Positions 24,484 to 31,829 of a DNA stretch of 64,000 nucleotides are shown here, one piece after another. The first letter of the stretch is position 1, and every line of letters starts with the position of its first letter. The DNA lies in the IMG/VR virus record IMGVR_UViG_3300044730_001822, positions 1 through 64,000 of that record; one strand, 5' to 3'. Below the pieces are notes generated by a model. That model was not told the origin of the DNA and searched no databases. It saw only the letters and a program-made list of their open reading frames with translations. The translations under genes were made by a program, and so were the position numbers. This stretch comes from a virus.

Positions 24484-26028
24484 TCACATGATGGCTATAA
24501 AGGGCATGGGCTGTATTATTTCGTCGTGATCGCGCCAGTGCTGGCTTATTTCTGCGTCAAAACTCTGTATTACGTCCATGGCTCTTACACACAGTATGGT
24601 TGACATGACCAAATCGTCGGTATCGCCGGGTTTGGCCTTGTAACTGTTGCCCGAAGCCACAAACACTTTCAGTTCCGATATAAGAGGGCGGCTGTGTAGT
24701 TTCATACGCCGAGATTCCAGCAAGTGTTTGAGTTTGGCGCAGGCTGTGATTTTGGTGCTGTGCGTGGTATTGAATCCGCGGCGTTTTTTCCCAGGTTCGT
24801 GCATGAAACTGCCGGGTATGTTCTCTTCGCCAAAATCTCTAAGACTGATCAAGGCCGCCTCACCAATGGTGTTGTTTTCCACTGTGTAGTAAATGTTCTG
24901 CGGTTCCTTGGTGATGCCTTCGATGTATCTGCAGATTTCTGCTATGATCTTGACCTGATCGGGTATGACTGTTTTGTTATGGCGCCATTCTGCCACCTGG
25001 CTGGTGGTGTTGGCTTCAAACACCTGTATGGCAGCAGCATCACCACCGGTGCCCAGGCTGGGATCCAGTCCTATCACATATGTTTTGCCTTTTACAGGCT
25101 GTTGATACCAGCGAACCTGTCCGTGTTTGAACACAGGCTCTTGACCCTCCAGTTCAAACAGTGTGTTGGCATTGATCAGTGTTTCGTCGGCAATGACAAA
25201 TTCACACAAGATCTCTCTGCGGAATCGATCTTCGCCCAGTTGGCTGCGCATCTGTTCTTCGTACTCATCACCGCGCTCAGGATGCTCACGCCAATTTGCT
25301 TGATATGCCTTGAATCCGTTGACGCCAAGATCAGTCTGGTTGCCAAACTCGTCGACTGTTTTGTTAGCGCCCTTCCACAGCAGAGCAAACTGATCCTCAT
25401 CAGAGTTAGGGGTTGATGTTATAATGGCTTTACCACCTGTGCTCAGCGTGGGGGATATGGATGTCCAAAATTCCTGCGCGATACTGGGTCTCACGAATGC
25501 AAACTCGTCTGCGTACAGCAAGGAGATTGACATACCTCGGCCTGTGTTTTCTGTTGTGGTCTGTGCTACTATCCTACTGCCGTTGTCAAAATCTATGCTG
25601 CCTTTGTTGTAACTGGTAGCACCGGCACGGATATGATTGGGGCAGGCTTCGTAGGCAAAACGTATGCGCTGCATGATCTCCTGTGCGCCTAGATACTTGT
25701 GTGCTGCTATCAATATAGTTGAGTCTGGCACAAACATGGCATACCATAATAGATAACCTGCGGCCGAAGTGGATTTACCAGTCTGGCGAGGCATGAGGCT
25801 GATACTGAATCTATAGTTGTGATAGTTGTGGATCAGGCGTTGTTGATATTCCCAGGGATGATACTGTATCTTGCCTTTTACCGGATGCTGTATGTAAAAA
25901 AAGTTATCCATAAAGTAAAGATAACCATCCACAGGATCCATACAAGTGGCCAGTTCCGCCTGTTGATCCAATGACCAATGGCTGCGAACGTAAGGGCTCT
26001 TGATTATCTCTACTGTGTTTTTACTCAT
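24484..26028 (-). CDS. 17: Terminase large subunit gp17
   Basis: 514 residues from ATG 26028. The ATPase domain has Walker A MPRQTGKST (79-87), Walker B ISLLYADEFAF (about 166-176) and the coupling motif ITSTPN. The RNase H-like nuclease domain has VIGLDPSLGTGGDAAA, a central Glu in YYTVENNTIGEAA and a C-terminal DTDDLVMS. It translocates DNA into the prohead and cuts concatemers. A TTG-started extension to 26085 exists but would overlap the upstream gene. GTAAATA sits five bases before the ATG. Confidence 0.93.
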   Translation of the reverse strand: MSKNTVEIIKSPYVRSHWSLDQQAELATCMDPVDGYLYFMDNFFYIQHPVKGKIQYHPWEYQQRLIHNYHNYRFSISLMPRQTGKSTSAAGYLLWYAMFVPDSTILIAAHKYLGAQEIMQRIRFAYEACPNHIRAGATSYNKGSIDFDNGSRIVAQTTTENTGRGMSISLLYADEFAFVRPSIAQEFWTSISPTLSTGGKAIITSTPNSDEDQFALLWKGANKTVDEFGNQTDLGVNGFKAYQANWREHPERGDEYEEQMRSQLGEDRFRREILCEFVIADETLINANTLFELEGQEPVFKHGQVRWYQQPVKGKTYVIGLDPSLGTGGDAAAIQVFEANTTSQVAEWRHNKTVIPDQVKIIAEICRYIEGITKEPQNIYYTVENNTIGEAALISLRDFGEENIPGSFMHEPGKKRRGFNTTHSTKITACAKLKHLLESRRMKLHSRPLISELKVFVASGNSYKAKPGDTDDLVMSTILCVRAMDVIQSFDAEISQHWRDHDEIIQPMPFIAIM

Positions 26029-26033
26029 GTAGG

Positions 26034-26040
26034 TATTTAC
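26034..26040 (-). promoter_or_regulatory. Late promoter-like GTAAATA before gp17
   Basis: GTAAATA followed by CCTAC and the ATG at 26028. One base off CTAAATA. Confidence 0.45.
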
Positions 26041-26053
26041 TACCAAAGATCTA

Positions 26054-26590
26054 TCACTGCAAATAGATCTTTGACAGTTGTTCAATGGTGCTGTCGGTGG
26101 TGGCGTCGTCGTGCTTGATACCTATGCCGCCTTTGGCCTGCCATTTGGCTATTTTTTCACCGTGGTCATCTACCAACACATTGGGTCTGCCGCCCTTCAT
26201 GGCATACCGGTGTTTGTCTGAAGTGAATATTGCGTCTTGGCTGACACCTGGCGTGTGTTGATCTAACCAGCGGCGCTTGCCTGCTGTGCTGGCTTCGTGT
26301 CTCATGCGCAATGGTGCCGACAAGATTGTGTAAGGTATTTTGTGTTGATGTAACCATGACAAGAGTTTTGCACCACCGCGTAGCATGGGCAAGGTGGCAA
26401 AAAATTCTTCTACGAACTCGTCGCCTTTGTCAACCAGTTTCATGATGTTGGCTGTTTGTGCGGCCACATCGCCCATGTCTCGATAATTTTTGAATCCAAA
26501 CATCTTGGCCCACTGCAGGAAAAAGTCGGCCTGCACGCCGTCCATGTCAAGATACAGATGTGGTTTAGGCTGTAATTCGCTAGCTCTCAT
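26054..26590 (-). CDS. HAD-family phosphatase, 5'(3')-nucleotidase-like
   Basis: 178 residues. HAD motif I is LYLDMDGVQADF (13-24), motif II lies near TILSAP, and motif IV is VLVDDHGEKIAKW (about 138-150). The layout resembles 5'(3')-deoxyribonucleotidases. It could recycle nucleotides or act on a phosphorylated metabolite. The N-terminus MRASELQPKP looks like a worn version of the MRAREFI.E peptide but lacks the cleavage-site Glu. ATG 26590 overlaps the preceding stop (ATGA). Confidence 0.75.
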   Translation of the reverse strand: MRASELQPKPHLYLDMDGVQADFFLQWAKMFGFKNYRDMGDVAAQTANIMKLVDKGDEFVEEFFATLPMLRGGAKLLSWLHQHKIPYTILSAPLRMRHEASTAGKRRWLDQHTPGVSQDAIFTSDKHRYAMKGGRPNVLVDDHGEKIAKWQAKGGIGIKHDDATTDSTIEQLSKIYLQ

Positions 26591-26775
26591 TTGACTTCCT
26601 GTACATTGCCCACCAAGGCAGTATGACCAAACTGGTCACGAACCAAGCGTCGGGCAAGATTGGCATTGGGCGCAGTGATGGTGGTGTCTATCATCTGTGT
26701 ATGTCCCACTTGTTTGATTTTAACACGCACCCGAAACAGTTTCATGTTTTTTGGCAAGAACTCACTGGCTTTCAT
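26587..26775 (-). CDS. Small hypothetical protein (MKASEFLPKNM start)
   Basis: 62 residues from ATG 26775, which has AAGG upstream. Beta-rich and basic: KLFRVRVKIKQVGHTQMIDT. The start MKASEFLPK resembles the neighbouring head-protein N-termini without the xE cleavage site. It overlaps both neighbours. Function unknown. Confidence 0.6.
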   Translation of the reverse strand: MKASEFLPKNMKLFRVRVKIKQVGHTQMIDTTITAPNANLARRLVRDQFGHTALVGNVQEVK

Positions 26776-27031
26776 CGTAGTGCCTTTCGCCGGTGAGTGT
26801 GGGTTTGGCAAACCAAAGTTTGAACCACTCTTTGGTACCAGGCTTGATGTTGCGCTCGCGTTCAACGCGTCTTAGGTCTGCTGCTAAATCTGGTTTGACT
26901 GCCGAACAATCATTTCTGGGCGCTGGTTGATCCAGACCCGCTAGACGCTTGATGTCGGCCAGACTGGTATCAACCGGGGTAAGTTCTACTTTTTTTTGAA
27001 GTTTAGCAGCAGTGTAAGGATCAAACATCAT
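26762..27031 (-). CDS. Small hypothetical protein with IKRLAGL motif
   Basis: 89 residues, starting MMFDPYTAAKLQKKVELTPV. It contains SLADIKRLAGLDQ, echoed by the C-terminus of scaffold gp22 (VIELKRLAGL). CTAAATA sits only four bases before the first ATG, in the loop of a six-base-pair inverted repeat, so the mRNA should be leaderless. Function unknown; the shared motif could be a head-core contact. Confidence 0.6.
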   Translation of the reverse strand: MMFDPYTAAKLQKKVELTPVDTSLADIKRLAGLDQPAPRNDCSAVKPDLAADLRRVERERNIKPGTKEWFKLWFAKPTLTGERHYDESQ

Positions 27032-27034
27032 CCA

Positions 27035-27047
27035 GTATTTAGCACTG
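27035..27047. promoter_or_regulatory. Late promoter CTAAATA (27036-27042) in a small inverted repeat
   Basis: GCTAAATACTGG on the minus strand. Arms TCCAGT and ACTGGA flank the element, starting at 27031 and ending near 27049. Confidence 0.6.
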
Positions 27048-27049
27048 GA

Positions 27050-27697
27050 TTATTTGATATCCATTGGCCTTCTTTTGCGGAGGACAAAAGCATACTGGCT
27101 GTCTGTAAAATTTTCATCTGTATCTTTGACTTTATATTCTACAGTTAAAATTTGATTTTTTTCTAGATCAAATCCTGCTTTGAAAAACAGGGCGGCCCAC
27201 ATCTCGATGGTCAAGACGCTGTAAACACCTTTGCCCATTTCGTGTTTAGCCGGTTGTTGCGGGCAGGGTACTTCTATGTACAAAGGTGCTTTTAATTTCA
27301 AAATACGATTGTATTCCATTAGTGTAAAGAAAGGAAATACGCTGTGCTGTAAACACTGTCGAGCAAAGATAAAATCCACCGATTCGTCTTTGTTAGGCAA
27401 GAAACTGATATCTCGACGATCAAAATTTAACTGTCTTTCTTGTAGGCTACGCACAGTATTAAGATTGTAATCAAGGCTACAAATGTTTGTATAACCTTGC
27501 TTTTTCATTTCAATTTGGAAATAACCATATCCTGAACCCACATCCTTGATATCAGCATCTTTGGCAAGATTCAAGGGATTGACGAAGTTTTCAATCACTT
27601 GTGCAGTGAGTCTTTCGTCGCGATCGTTGGCTCGATGCTCTTCTAACTGCGTATAAATGAATTCGTTGTAAAATTTAAGTTTGATGGGTTCTAGCAT
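27050..27697 (-). CDS. SAM-dependent methyltransferase (class I)
   Basis: 215 residues. The SAM-binding motif I is DIKDVGSGYGYFQIEM (about 48-63), motif II is ICSLDYN with the acidic residue, and ESVDFIFARQCLQH resembles the motif IV region. The Methyltransf_11-like layout suggests a small-molecule substrate rather than DNA. It has its own CTAAATA element (27728-27734) and an inverted repeat over the start codon (27691-27719). Substrate unknown. Confidence 0.75.
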   Translation of the reverse strand: MLEPIKLKFYNEFIYTQLEEHRANDRDERLTAQVIENFVNPLNLAKDADIKDVGSGYGYFQIEMKKQGYTNICSLDYNLNTVRSLQERQLNFDRRDISFLPNKDESVDFIFARQCLQHSVFPFFTLMEYNRILKLKAPLYIEVPCPQQPAKHEMGKGVYSVLTIEMWAALFFKAGFDLEKNQILTVEYKVKDTDENFTDSQYAFVLRKRRPMDIK

Positions 27698-27719
27698 AGT
27701 GTTATTAGTTATGCGCTAG
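27691..27719. promoter_or_regulatory. Imperfect hairpin over methyltransferase start codon
   Basis: CTAGC-ATA (691-698) pairs with TAT-gc-GCTAG (710-719) with a two-base bulge. It includes the ATG at 27697. Confidence 0.4.
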
Positions 27720-27727
27720 ATTTAGGT

Positions 27728-27734
27728 TATTTAG
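27728..27734 (-). promoter_or_regulatory. Late promoter CTAAATA
   Basis: TCTAAATAAC on the minus strand, about 30 bases before ATG 27697, just after the amidotransferase stop. Confidence 0.65.
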
Positions 27735-27751
27735 ATTTTTTGGAGGATTTG

Positions 27752-28462
27752 CTAAGTGGCTACTTGACCTAACCAAGTACTGTAAACATGATCAGCTGTG
27801 GCCTGATGTTTTTCTATGTATAAATCTAGTCCTTGTACAATGTCTTGGCCGCTTTGCACTGATGTGTACCTTTCGCGGGCTTCGGCCCAATTGGGATCCT
27901 CATCCAGTGCCCAGGCCTGTGCTTTTGTCTCATCCATTTCAATATGGAACTGCATGGCCAGGTGTGGCCCAAAGCACCAGGCCTGATTGGGACAAGATGC
28001 ACTAGTGGCCAAACGTGTGGCACCTGTGGGCACTGCAAATGCTTCATAATGCCATTGCATGATCATGGCAGTGGGATTGGGTCCAAACCAATGATCAACC
28101 AGTGGATCAGACTCATATTCAATGGGCTGCCATCCTATCTCTGGTTGTGGACTGGCGGTAATTTCTGCGCCCAGTGCGCGACTCATCAGCTGTCCTCCCA
28201 GGCAGTGACCTATCACCGGACGATCTTTAAACACTGCCTGCAATACCAATATTTCTGCTTGACGATTTGACAACAAGGGATCATTGGCGCTCATGCCGCC
28301 GCCCATGATGGCCATGGCCGAATAAGGTTCTATGCTGGCCGGAAAGGCCTGATCGGATCCAGCATTGTAGTTTTCATAGGGAATATTGTGCTGTTTCAAC
28401 CAAGTCACAAGATATGCTGGCCACTCGGGAGTTTGATGTTGGAGTATTAGTACAGGTTTCAT
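27752..28462 (-). CDS. Class-I glutamine amidotransferase-like protein
   Basis: 236 residues from ATG 28462. The nucleophile elbow is IGHCLGGQLMSRALG (Cys about 86) and the C-terminal catalytic pair is in MQFHIEMDE (His and Glu), so the triad appears complete. It resembles stand-alone GMP-synthase-type GATases that use glutamine or hydrolyse gamma-glutamyl compounds. A synthetase partner is not evident nearby. Such a metabolic enzyme between the terminase subunits is unusual. It belongs to a chain of overlapping or closely spaced genes. Confidence 0.8.
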   Translation of the reverse strand: MKPVLILQHQTPEWPAYLVTWLKQHNIPYENYNAGSDQAFPASIEPYSAMAIMGGGMSANDPLLSNRQAEILVLQAVFKDRPVIGHCLGGQLMSRALGAEITASPQPEIGWQPIEYESDPLVDHWFGPNPTAMIMQWHYEAFAVPTGATRLATSASCPNQAWCFGPHLAMQFHIEMDETKAQAWALDEDPNWAEARERYTSVQSGQDIVQGLDLYIEKHQATADHVYSTWLGQVAT

Positions 28463-28475
28463 AGACAATGATAGA

Positions 28476-28874
28476 TCACTGCCCATATCCACGAAATGCT
28501 TTGACGGGACTTACCTTGTGTACGTGTTCGGCTTCGGTACTGCGATTGTCTGTGAGTTTTTTGACTTCGCCGGCACCCACCGACTTGGCTGCTGCGTTGA
28601 TAATTTTAAGATCTTCGTCAGTATAGGTTGCCAACAATGGATCTCCAGCAAAGGCACCTGCTGGTGGTGTGGGAAAGTCAGGAGCACCTGCCATGGCTAT
28701 ACCAAAGCGCCACTGTGTATAAGGACTGCCGCCTTGTTTGGTTTGGCTGATATCAGGCATGGAGATAGCGCCTTTGATAGCAGACTTGTGCGACTTGGGC
28801 AGTTTATCTGCATTGGCTGGCACATCGGCTGCGCTGCCAAACTTGGCTTCATTGACAAATTCTCGTGCTCTCAT
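28476..28874 (-). CDS. Putative head-targeted internal protein (MRAREFVNE)
   Basis: 132 residues. The N-terminus MRAREFVNEAKFG matches the T4 capsid-targeting pattern and offers VNE as a gp21-like cut. The middle contains YTQWRFGIAMAGA and YTDEDLKIINAAAK; the end is KVSPVKAFRGYGQ, shared with two neighbours. The start overlaps the upstream stop (TAATG). It is predicted to be carried in the head; the function after delivery is unknown. Confidence 0.7.
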   Translation of the reverse strand: MRAREFVNEAKFGSAADVPANADKLPKSHKSAIKGAISMPDISQTKQGGSPYTQWRFGIAMAGAPDFPTPPAGAFAGDPLLATYTDEDLKIINAAAKSVGAGEVKKLTDNRSTEAEHVHKVSPVKAFRGYGQ

Positions 28875-29749
28875 TATAAATCTTTCATATTCATATGGCC
28901 AAAGGGTGGATCAACGTGTGTGTTTTGCCACAGCGCACGATTGCTCAATATCTCAACCCACACATTGGTGTCGGGACGATTGAGCCGCCAAAAATCAAAC
29001 TCCATGTGACTACTGATAGGGCGACAATACAAAGTCCGCTCCTTGGGCACACACAGTTGCTGGCTTGTAGTCCTCATCTTCTTTCGTTGTGTGCTGGTTC
29101 TCATGATATTTAGTTGGGCATCATTTATGTATACTTGGCACATTCCGTCTACTAGATCTTCGGGTTTTTTAGCAGACTTGACCACTTGTTCGGCCAGCAG
29201 TAATCTGGTTTCACTGCTGAGTCGGCTGATAGTTTCGCTGGTGTTTGAAGGTTTCCATTGATACCCTGCGTCGGGCATCCATAGTCCGTGATTGCTTCTA
29301 GCCACAGTATTCTTCTTGGCAATTTTTTTCACGATAGATCTAAAAGGCCCTTTGCCGTCATCGTCAGTGGCTTCTATCAGATATAAATCATCCGCATTGA
29401 ACACTATGGTGCAGCCACCTAGTTGTCGTTTAACCAACAACTTCACAGCATCCAAGGGATCCTGATACAACAAAGCCTGTGCAATAATCCTGCCATCGGG
29501 ACTGGTATGTTCTGTGCCGGCTTCCACTTCGCTTTCGTCGTCGTAGACATCAAGACTGGTGTTTAGTATACTAAGCCCGGCACTGTTGATACCTTCTTTA
29601 TAGCCAGTGACACGATCGTGCATCATCATGCGATCCACACCTTGCTGTTCGCTTTCAATGAAATCTAATACAGGAGTGTAGTTGCGATCCCGATTCTTGG
29701 CGCCGGCCCATCCTATGCCAGGAAAGTATTTTGCAACTATGATGCACAT
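28874..29749 (-). CDS. Ntn-hydrolase (choloylglycine/acyltransferase-like)
   Basis: 291 residues. Met1 is followed by Cys2, which would become the N-terminal nucleophile, and KNRDRNY (18-24) supplies the Arg/Asp pair of the family. INSAGLSILNTS and ARSNHGLW follow the usual core order. Known members cleave linear amide bonds such as N-acyl-homoserine lactones, penicillins, bile salts and acylated peptides. It sits between two head-targeted genes with start-stop overlap but lacks the targeting peptide itself. Substrate unknown. Confidence 0.7.
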   Translation of the reverse strand: MCIIVAKYFPGIGWAGAKNRDRNYTPVLDFIESEQQGVDRMMMHDRVTGYKEGINSAGLSILNTSLDVYDDESEVEAGTEHTSPDGRIIAQALLYQDPLDAVKLLVKRQLGGCTIVFNADDLYLIEATDDDGKGPFRSIVKKIAKKNTVARSNHGLWMPDAGYQWKPSNTSETISRLSSETRLLLAEQVVKSAKKPEDLVDGMCQVYINDAQLNIMRTSTQRKKMRTTSQQLCVPKERTLYCRPISSHMEFDFWRLNRPDTNVWVEILSNRALWQNTHVDPPFGHMNMKDL

Positions 29750-29751
29750 GG

Positions 29752-30132
29752 TTACTGCCCGTAGCCCCGGAATGACTTTACTGGGCTGGTGCGATTGACG
29801 TAATCTGCTTCTAGACTGCCCTTTTCTATATACTCTTCGGGTTTCATGTCTAGCTTTTTCATGATGGCTATGAGTTTTTCACGATCGTATTCGGTGTATG
29901 CGCTGAACAAGGGCAAGTTACCAAAGAAACTGATGTCGTCTACTTTGTCAAGTTCTTTTGGGTCCATACCGGCCAATGAACACACGCGATAGAAGTCGTA
30001 GTATCTGCCCCAATACACATCGCCACCTCCGCCGGGACCCACCAATCCAGGATGCGCCATTTCAAACTCGTGGCGGGCGGCAGAACGCCGATTGTTCCTT
30101 TTGCCTTCGGTAATGAATTCGTGTGCTCTCAT
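29752..30132 (-). CDS. Putative head-targeted internal protein (MRAHEFITE)
   Basis: 126 residues. The N-terminus MRAHEFITEGKRNNRR carries ITE as a predicted gp21 site followed by a basic stretch. The middle has YWGRYYDFYRVCSLAGMDP; the C-terminus RTSPVKSFRGYGQ is almost the same as in 28476-28874. It overlaps the upstream nuclease-like gene (ATGA). Packaging is inferred from the N-terminus. Confidence 0.7.
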   Translation of the reverse strand: MRAHEFITEGKRNNRRSAARHEFEMAHPGLVGPGGGGDVYWGRYYDFYRVCSLAGMDPKELDKVDDISFFGNLPLFSAYTEYDREKLIAIMKKLDMKPEEYIEKGSLEADYVNRTSPVKSFRGYGQ

Positions 30133-31100
30133 ACTGTAACTTTTATCCTTGGCATCATCTCGCCCTCCGGAGCAAGTATGTATGGTTGATCTGATTTGAT
30201 GTTAGGCAATAATTCTTCGATCGAAGTAAAATATTGTGCTGTTCGTCTTGGCACGCTCATTATCAATAGACCATTGAATCCAGAATATGCCTGATAGTTG
30301 GCATATCCAACAGTGATAACAGCCTGTTTGATGTCTTGTGCTGAACCATTCATTAGGGCCCGAGCATACATACTATTGTCTACTTTGTTAAAAGTGGCCT
30401 GAGCAATAAGATCACATAATTTTTTCATCTGAGCTGGTTTTAGCCCAATTTTTTGTTTGAGATATTCACGTATCTGTAACCAAGCATTTACATTGACTCG
30501 CTGTGGTATATCAAATCCGCTGACATCCATGAGTGCTTCTCTTATGGCATTAAGGCTCATATTGGCTTTGCGCGGATTGATCCAACGTCCACCACTCTTC
30601 TGTTCAGTCTTGAGTTCTACAAAACCAACATCTTTTACCTCTAAATCTCCGCCGCCGGATTCTTGCCCGGTAAATCGTATGTCTGGACTCATGATGCTGA
30701 ATGCTAATTCTCCGGGACCAACACCTTGTTTAATAATTGGAACTAGATTGTTAAAAACACGTTGCGGGAAACCGGGAGTTACAAATTGATCATAACCAAC
30801 TTTGCTTTTACTAAACAAATTCTTGATATCAATAAAACCTTTGGAGTAATTGTCAGCAAAAGATAATTTTTCATCTACTGTGCCCTCAGTATTCAACACT
30901 ACTTGTGTAAGTATATCCAAGAATTTTTTTGCATCAACATCCTGTTTCATTGCTGTGTTTATTCTTCCAACAACATCGCTAGATTTGAGAGCATTGTAAA
31001 CTTTGTTAAGCAGAGATTCATCATTGGTTTGATTTATCAAATCAGTGACAACTGCTTTGAGTTTTTGTGCATCTTCTACAATAATTTCGTGTGCTTTCAT
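30129..31100 (-). CDS. Putative head-targeted PD-(D/E)XK nuclease
   Basis: 323 residues. The N-terminus MKAHEIIVEDAQK fits the capsid-targeting pattern with IVE as cut site. A helical region (about 15-125) precedes GVGPGELAFSI, then GGGDLEVKDVGFVELKTE (about 150-167): an upstream Glu, then GD and ELK spaced as in PD-(D/E)XK nucleases. The C-terminal part has RTAQYFTSIEELLP. It overlaps both neighbours in the cassette. A nuclease delivered with the DNA could attack host DNA or rival phage genomes; this is inference. A helicase or methylase partner is not fused. Confidence 0.65.
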   Translation of the reverse strand: MKAHEIIVEDAQKLKAVVTDLINQTNDESLLNKVYNALKSSDVVGRINTAMKQDVDAKKFLDILTQVVLNTEGTVDEKLSFADNYSKGFIDIKNLFSKSKVGYDQFVTPGFPQRVFNNLVPIIKQGVGPGELAFSIMSPDIRFTGQESGGGDLEVKDVGFVELKTEQKSGGRWINPRKANMSLNAIREALMDVSGFDIPQRVNVNAWLQIREYLKQKIGLKPAQMKKLCDLIAQATFNKVDNSMYARALMNGSAQDIKQAVITVGYANYQAYSGFNGLLIMSVPRRTAQYFTSIEELLPNIKSDQPYILAPEGEMMPRIKVTV

Positions 31101-31480
31101 TTCAACACACCTTTGACTGCTCTCACTGGACTTTTCTTTCCTGTGGTGGATGATTCTTCACTTGCTGCTGTTGATAATTGCGTTGCGCCGCCCACGTTCA
31201 TCATGGCCAAGGCTTTTTTCATCAACGCTACTTCGCTTTCATCGTAGGCAACAACAATCATACCATCACCCCAGGGAGACTCTTTATGGAATGTATCGCT
31301 GCCTTCTTTTTCCAGTGCTTCTTTAGCGCCAGCACCTGCTAGTGCTACGCCATAGCGATACTGCACGTATGAATTTTGATTAGGCAATCCCGGAATGATA
31401 AATGTGGATGGTAATGCGTCTGCTACGCCTGGTTGCAGACTGCCGTGAGCTTGCTCACTGATAAACTCACGGGCACGCAT
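31097..31480 (-). CDS. Putative head-targeted internal protein (MRAREFISE)
   Basis: 127 residues. The N-terminus MRAREFISEQAHG has ISE as predicted cut site. The middle VQYRYGVALAGAG and YDESEVALMKKALAMMN parallel the 132-residue neighbour, and it ends KKSPVRAVKGVLK, a variant of the SPVKAFRGYGQ tail. First of the chain of overlapping genes running down to 27752. Confidence 0.7.
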   Translation of the reverse strand: MRAREFISEQAHGSLQPGVADALPSTFIIPGLPNQNSYVQYRYGVALAGAGAKEALEKEGSDTFHKESPWGDGMIVVAYDESEVALMKKALAMMNVGGATQLSTAASEESSTTGKKSPVRAVKGVLK

Positions 31481-31481
31481 T

Positions 31482-31814
31482 TTAGATTATGGTTTGTCCA
31501 CCAATGACACCGGCCAATGCTGAACTGGCTGTGCCTAACTCTGTGGCTGTGTATCCACTGCCTACGACGGTAACTTTGTTTTGAGCGCCGCAGTAGACAT
31601 CGCGTGTGGTAGCAGCAGGAATCTGCATAGGAGTAGTATAAAGGTTTCCGGCGGGTGTGGTGTTGCCAATAACCACATTGGCATTGCCATAGATGCTGCC
31701 ATCCACCAGAGCCACTTGATACACTTGATAAGTTACCGCGGTATTGGTGCTGATGCGTAGTTTATCGGTATAAACTGTTGCGTTGCTGAGACTGGTATAG
31801 ACGTTGACTGCCAT
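31482..31814 (-). CDS. Small beta-rich virion protein (putative)
   Basis: 110 residues rich in Thr/Val/Ala/Asn, starting MAVNVYTSLSNATVYTDKLR, with one Cys. No family recognised. AAGGA precedes ATG 31814. Composition resembles small virion proteins elsewhere in the window. It has no targeting peptide. A decoration role is a guess. Confidence 0.6.
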   Translation of the reverse strand: MAVNVYTSLSNATVYTDKLRISTNTAVTYQVYQVALVDGSIYGNANVVIGNTTPAGNLYTTPMQIPAATTRDVYCGAQNKVTVVGSGYTATELGTASSALAGVIGGQTII

Positions 31815-31829
31815 TTTATTTTCCTTTGA

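Noticed and set aside
24724-25416. 230-residue plus-strand open frame
   Set aside because: Antisense to the gp17 nuclease domain; no motif and no ribosome site.
26054-26775. MRASELQPKP and MKASEFLPK starts as full capsid targeting peptides
   Set aside because: They resemble the tag but lack the [IL]xE cleavage site, so I did not count them as targeted proteins.
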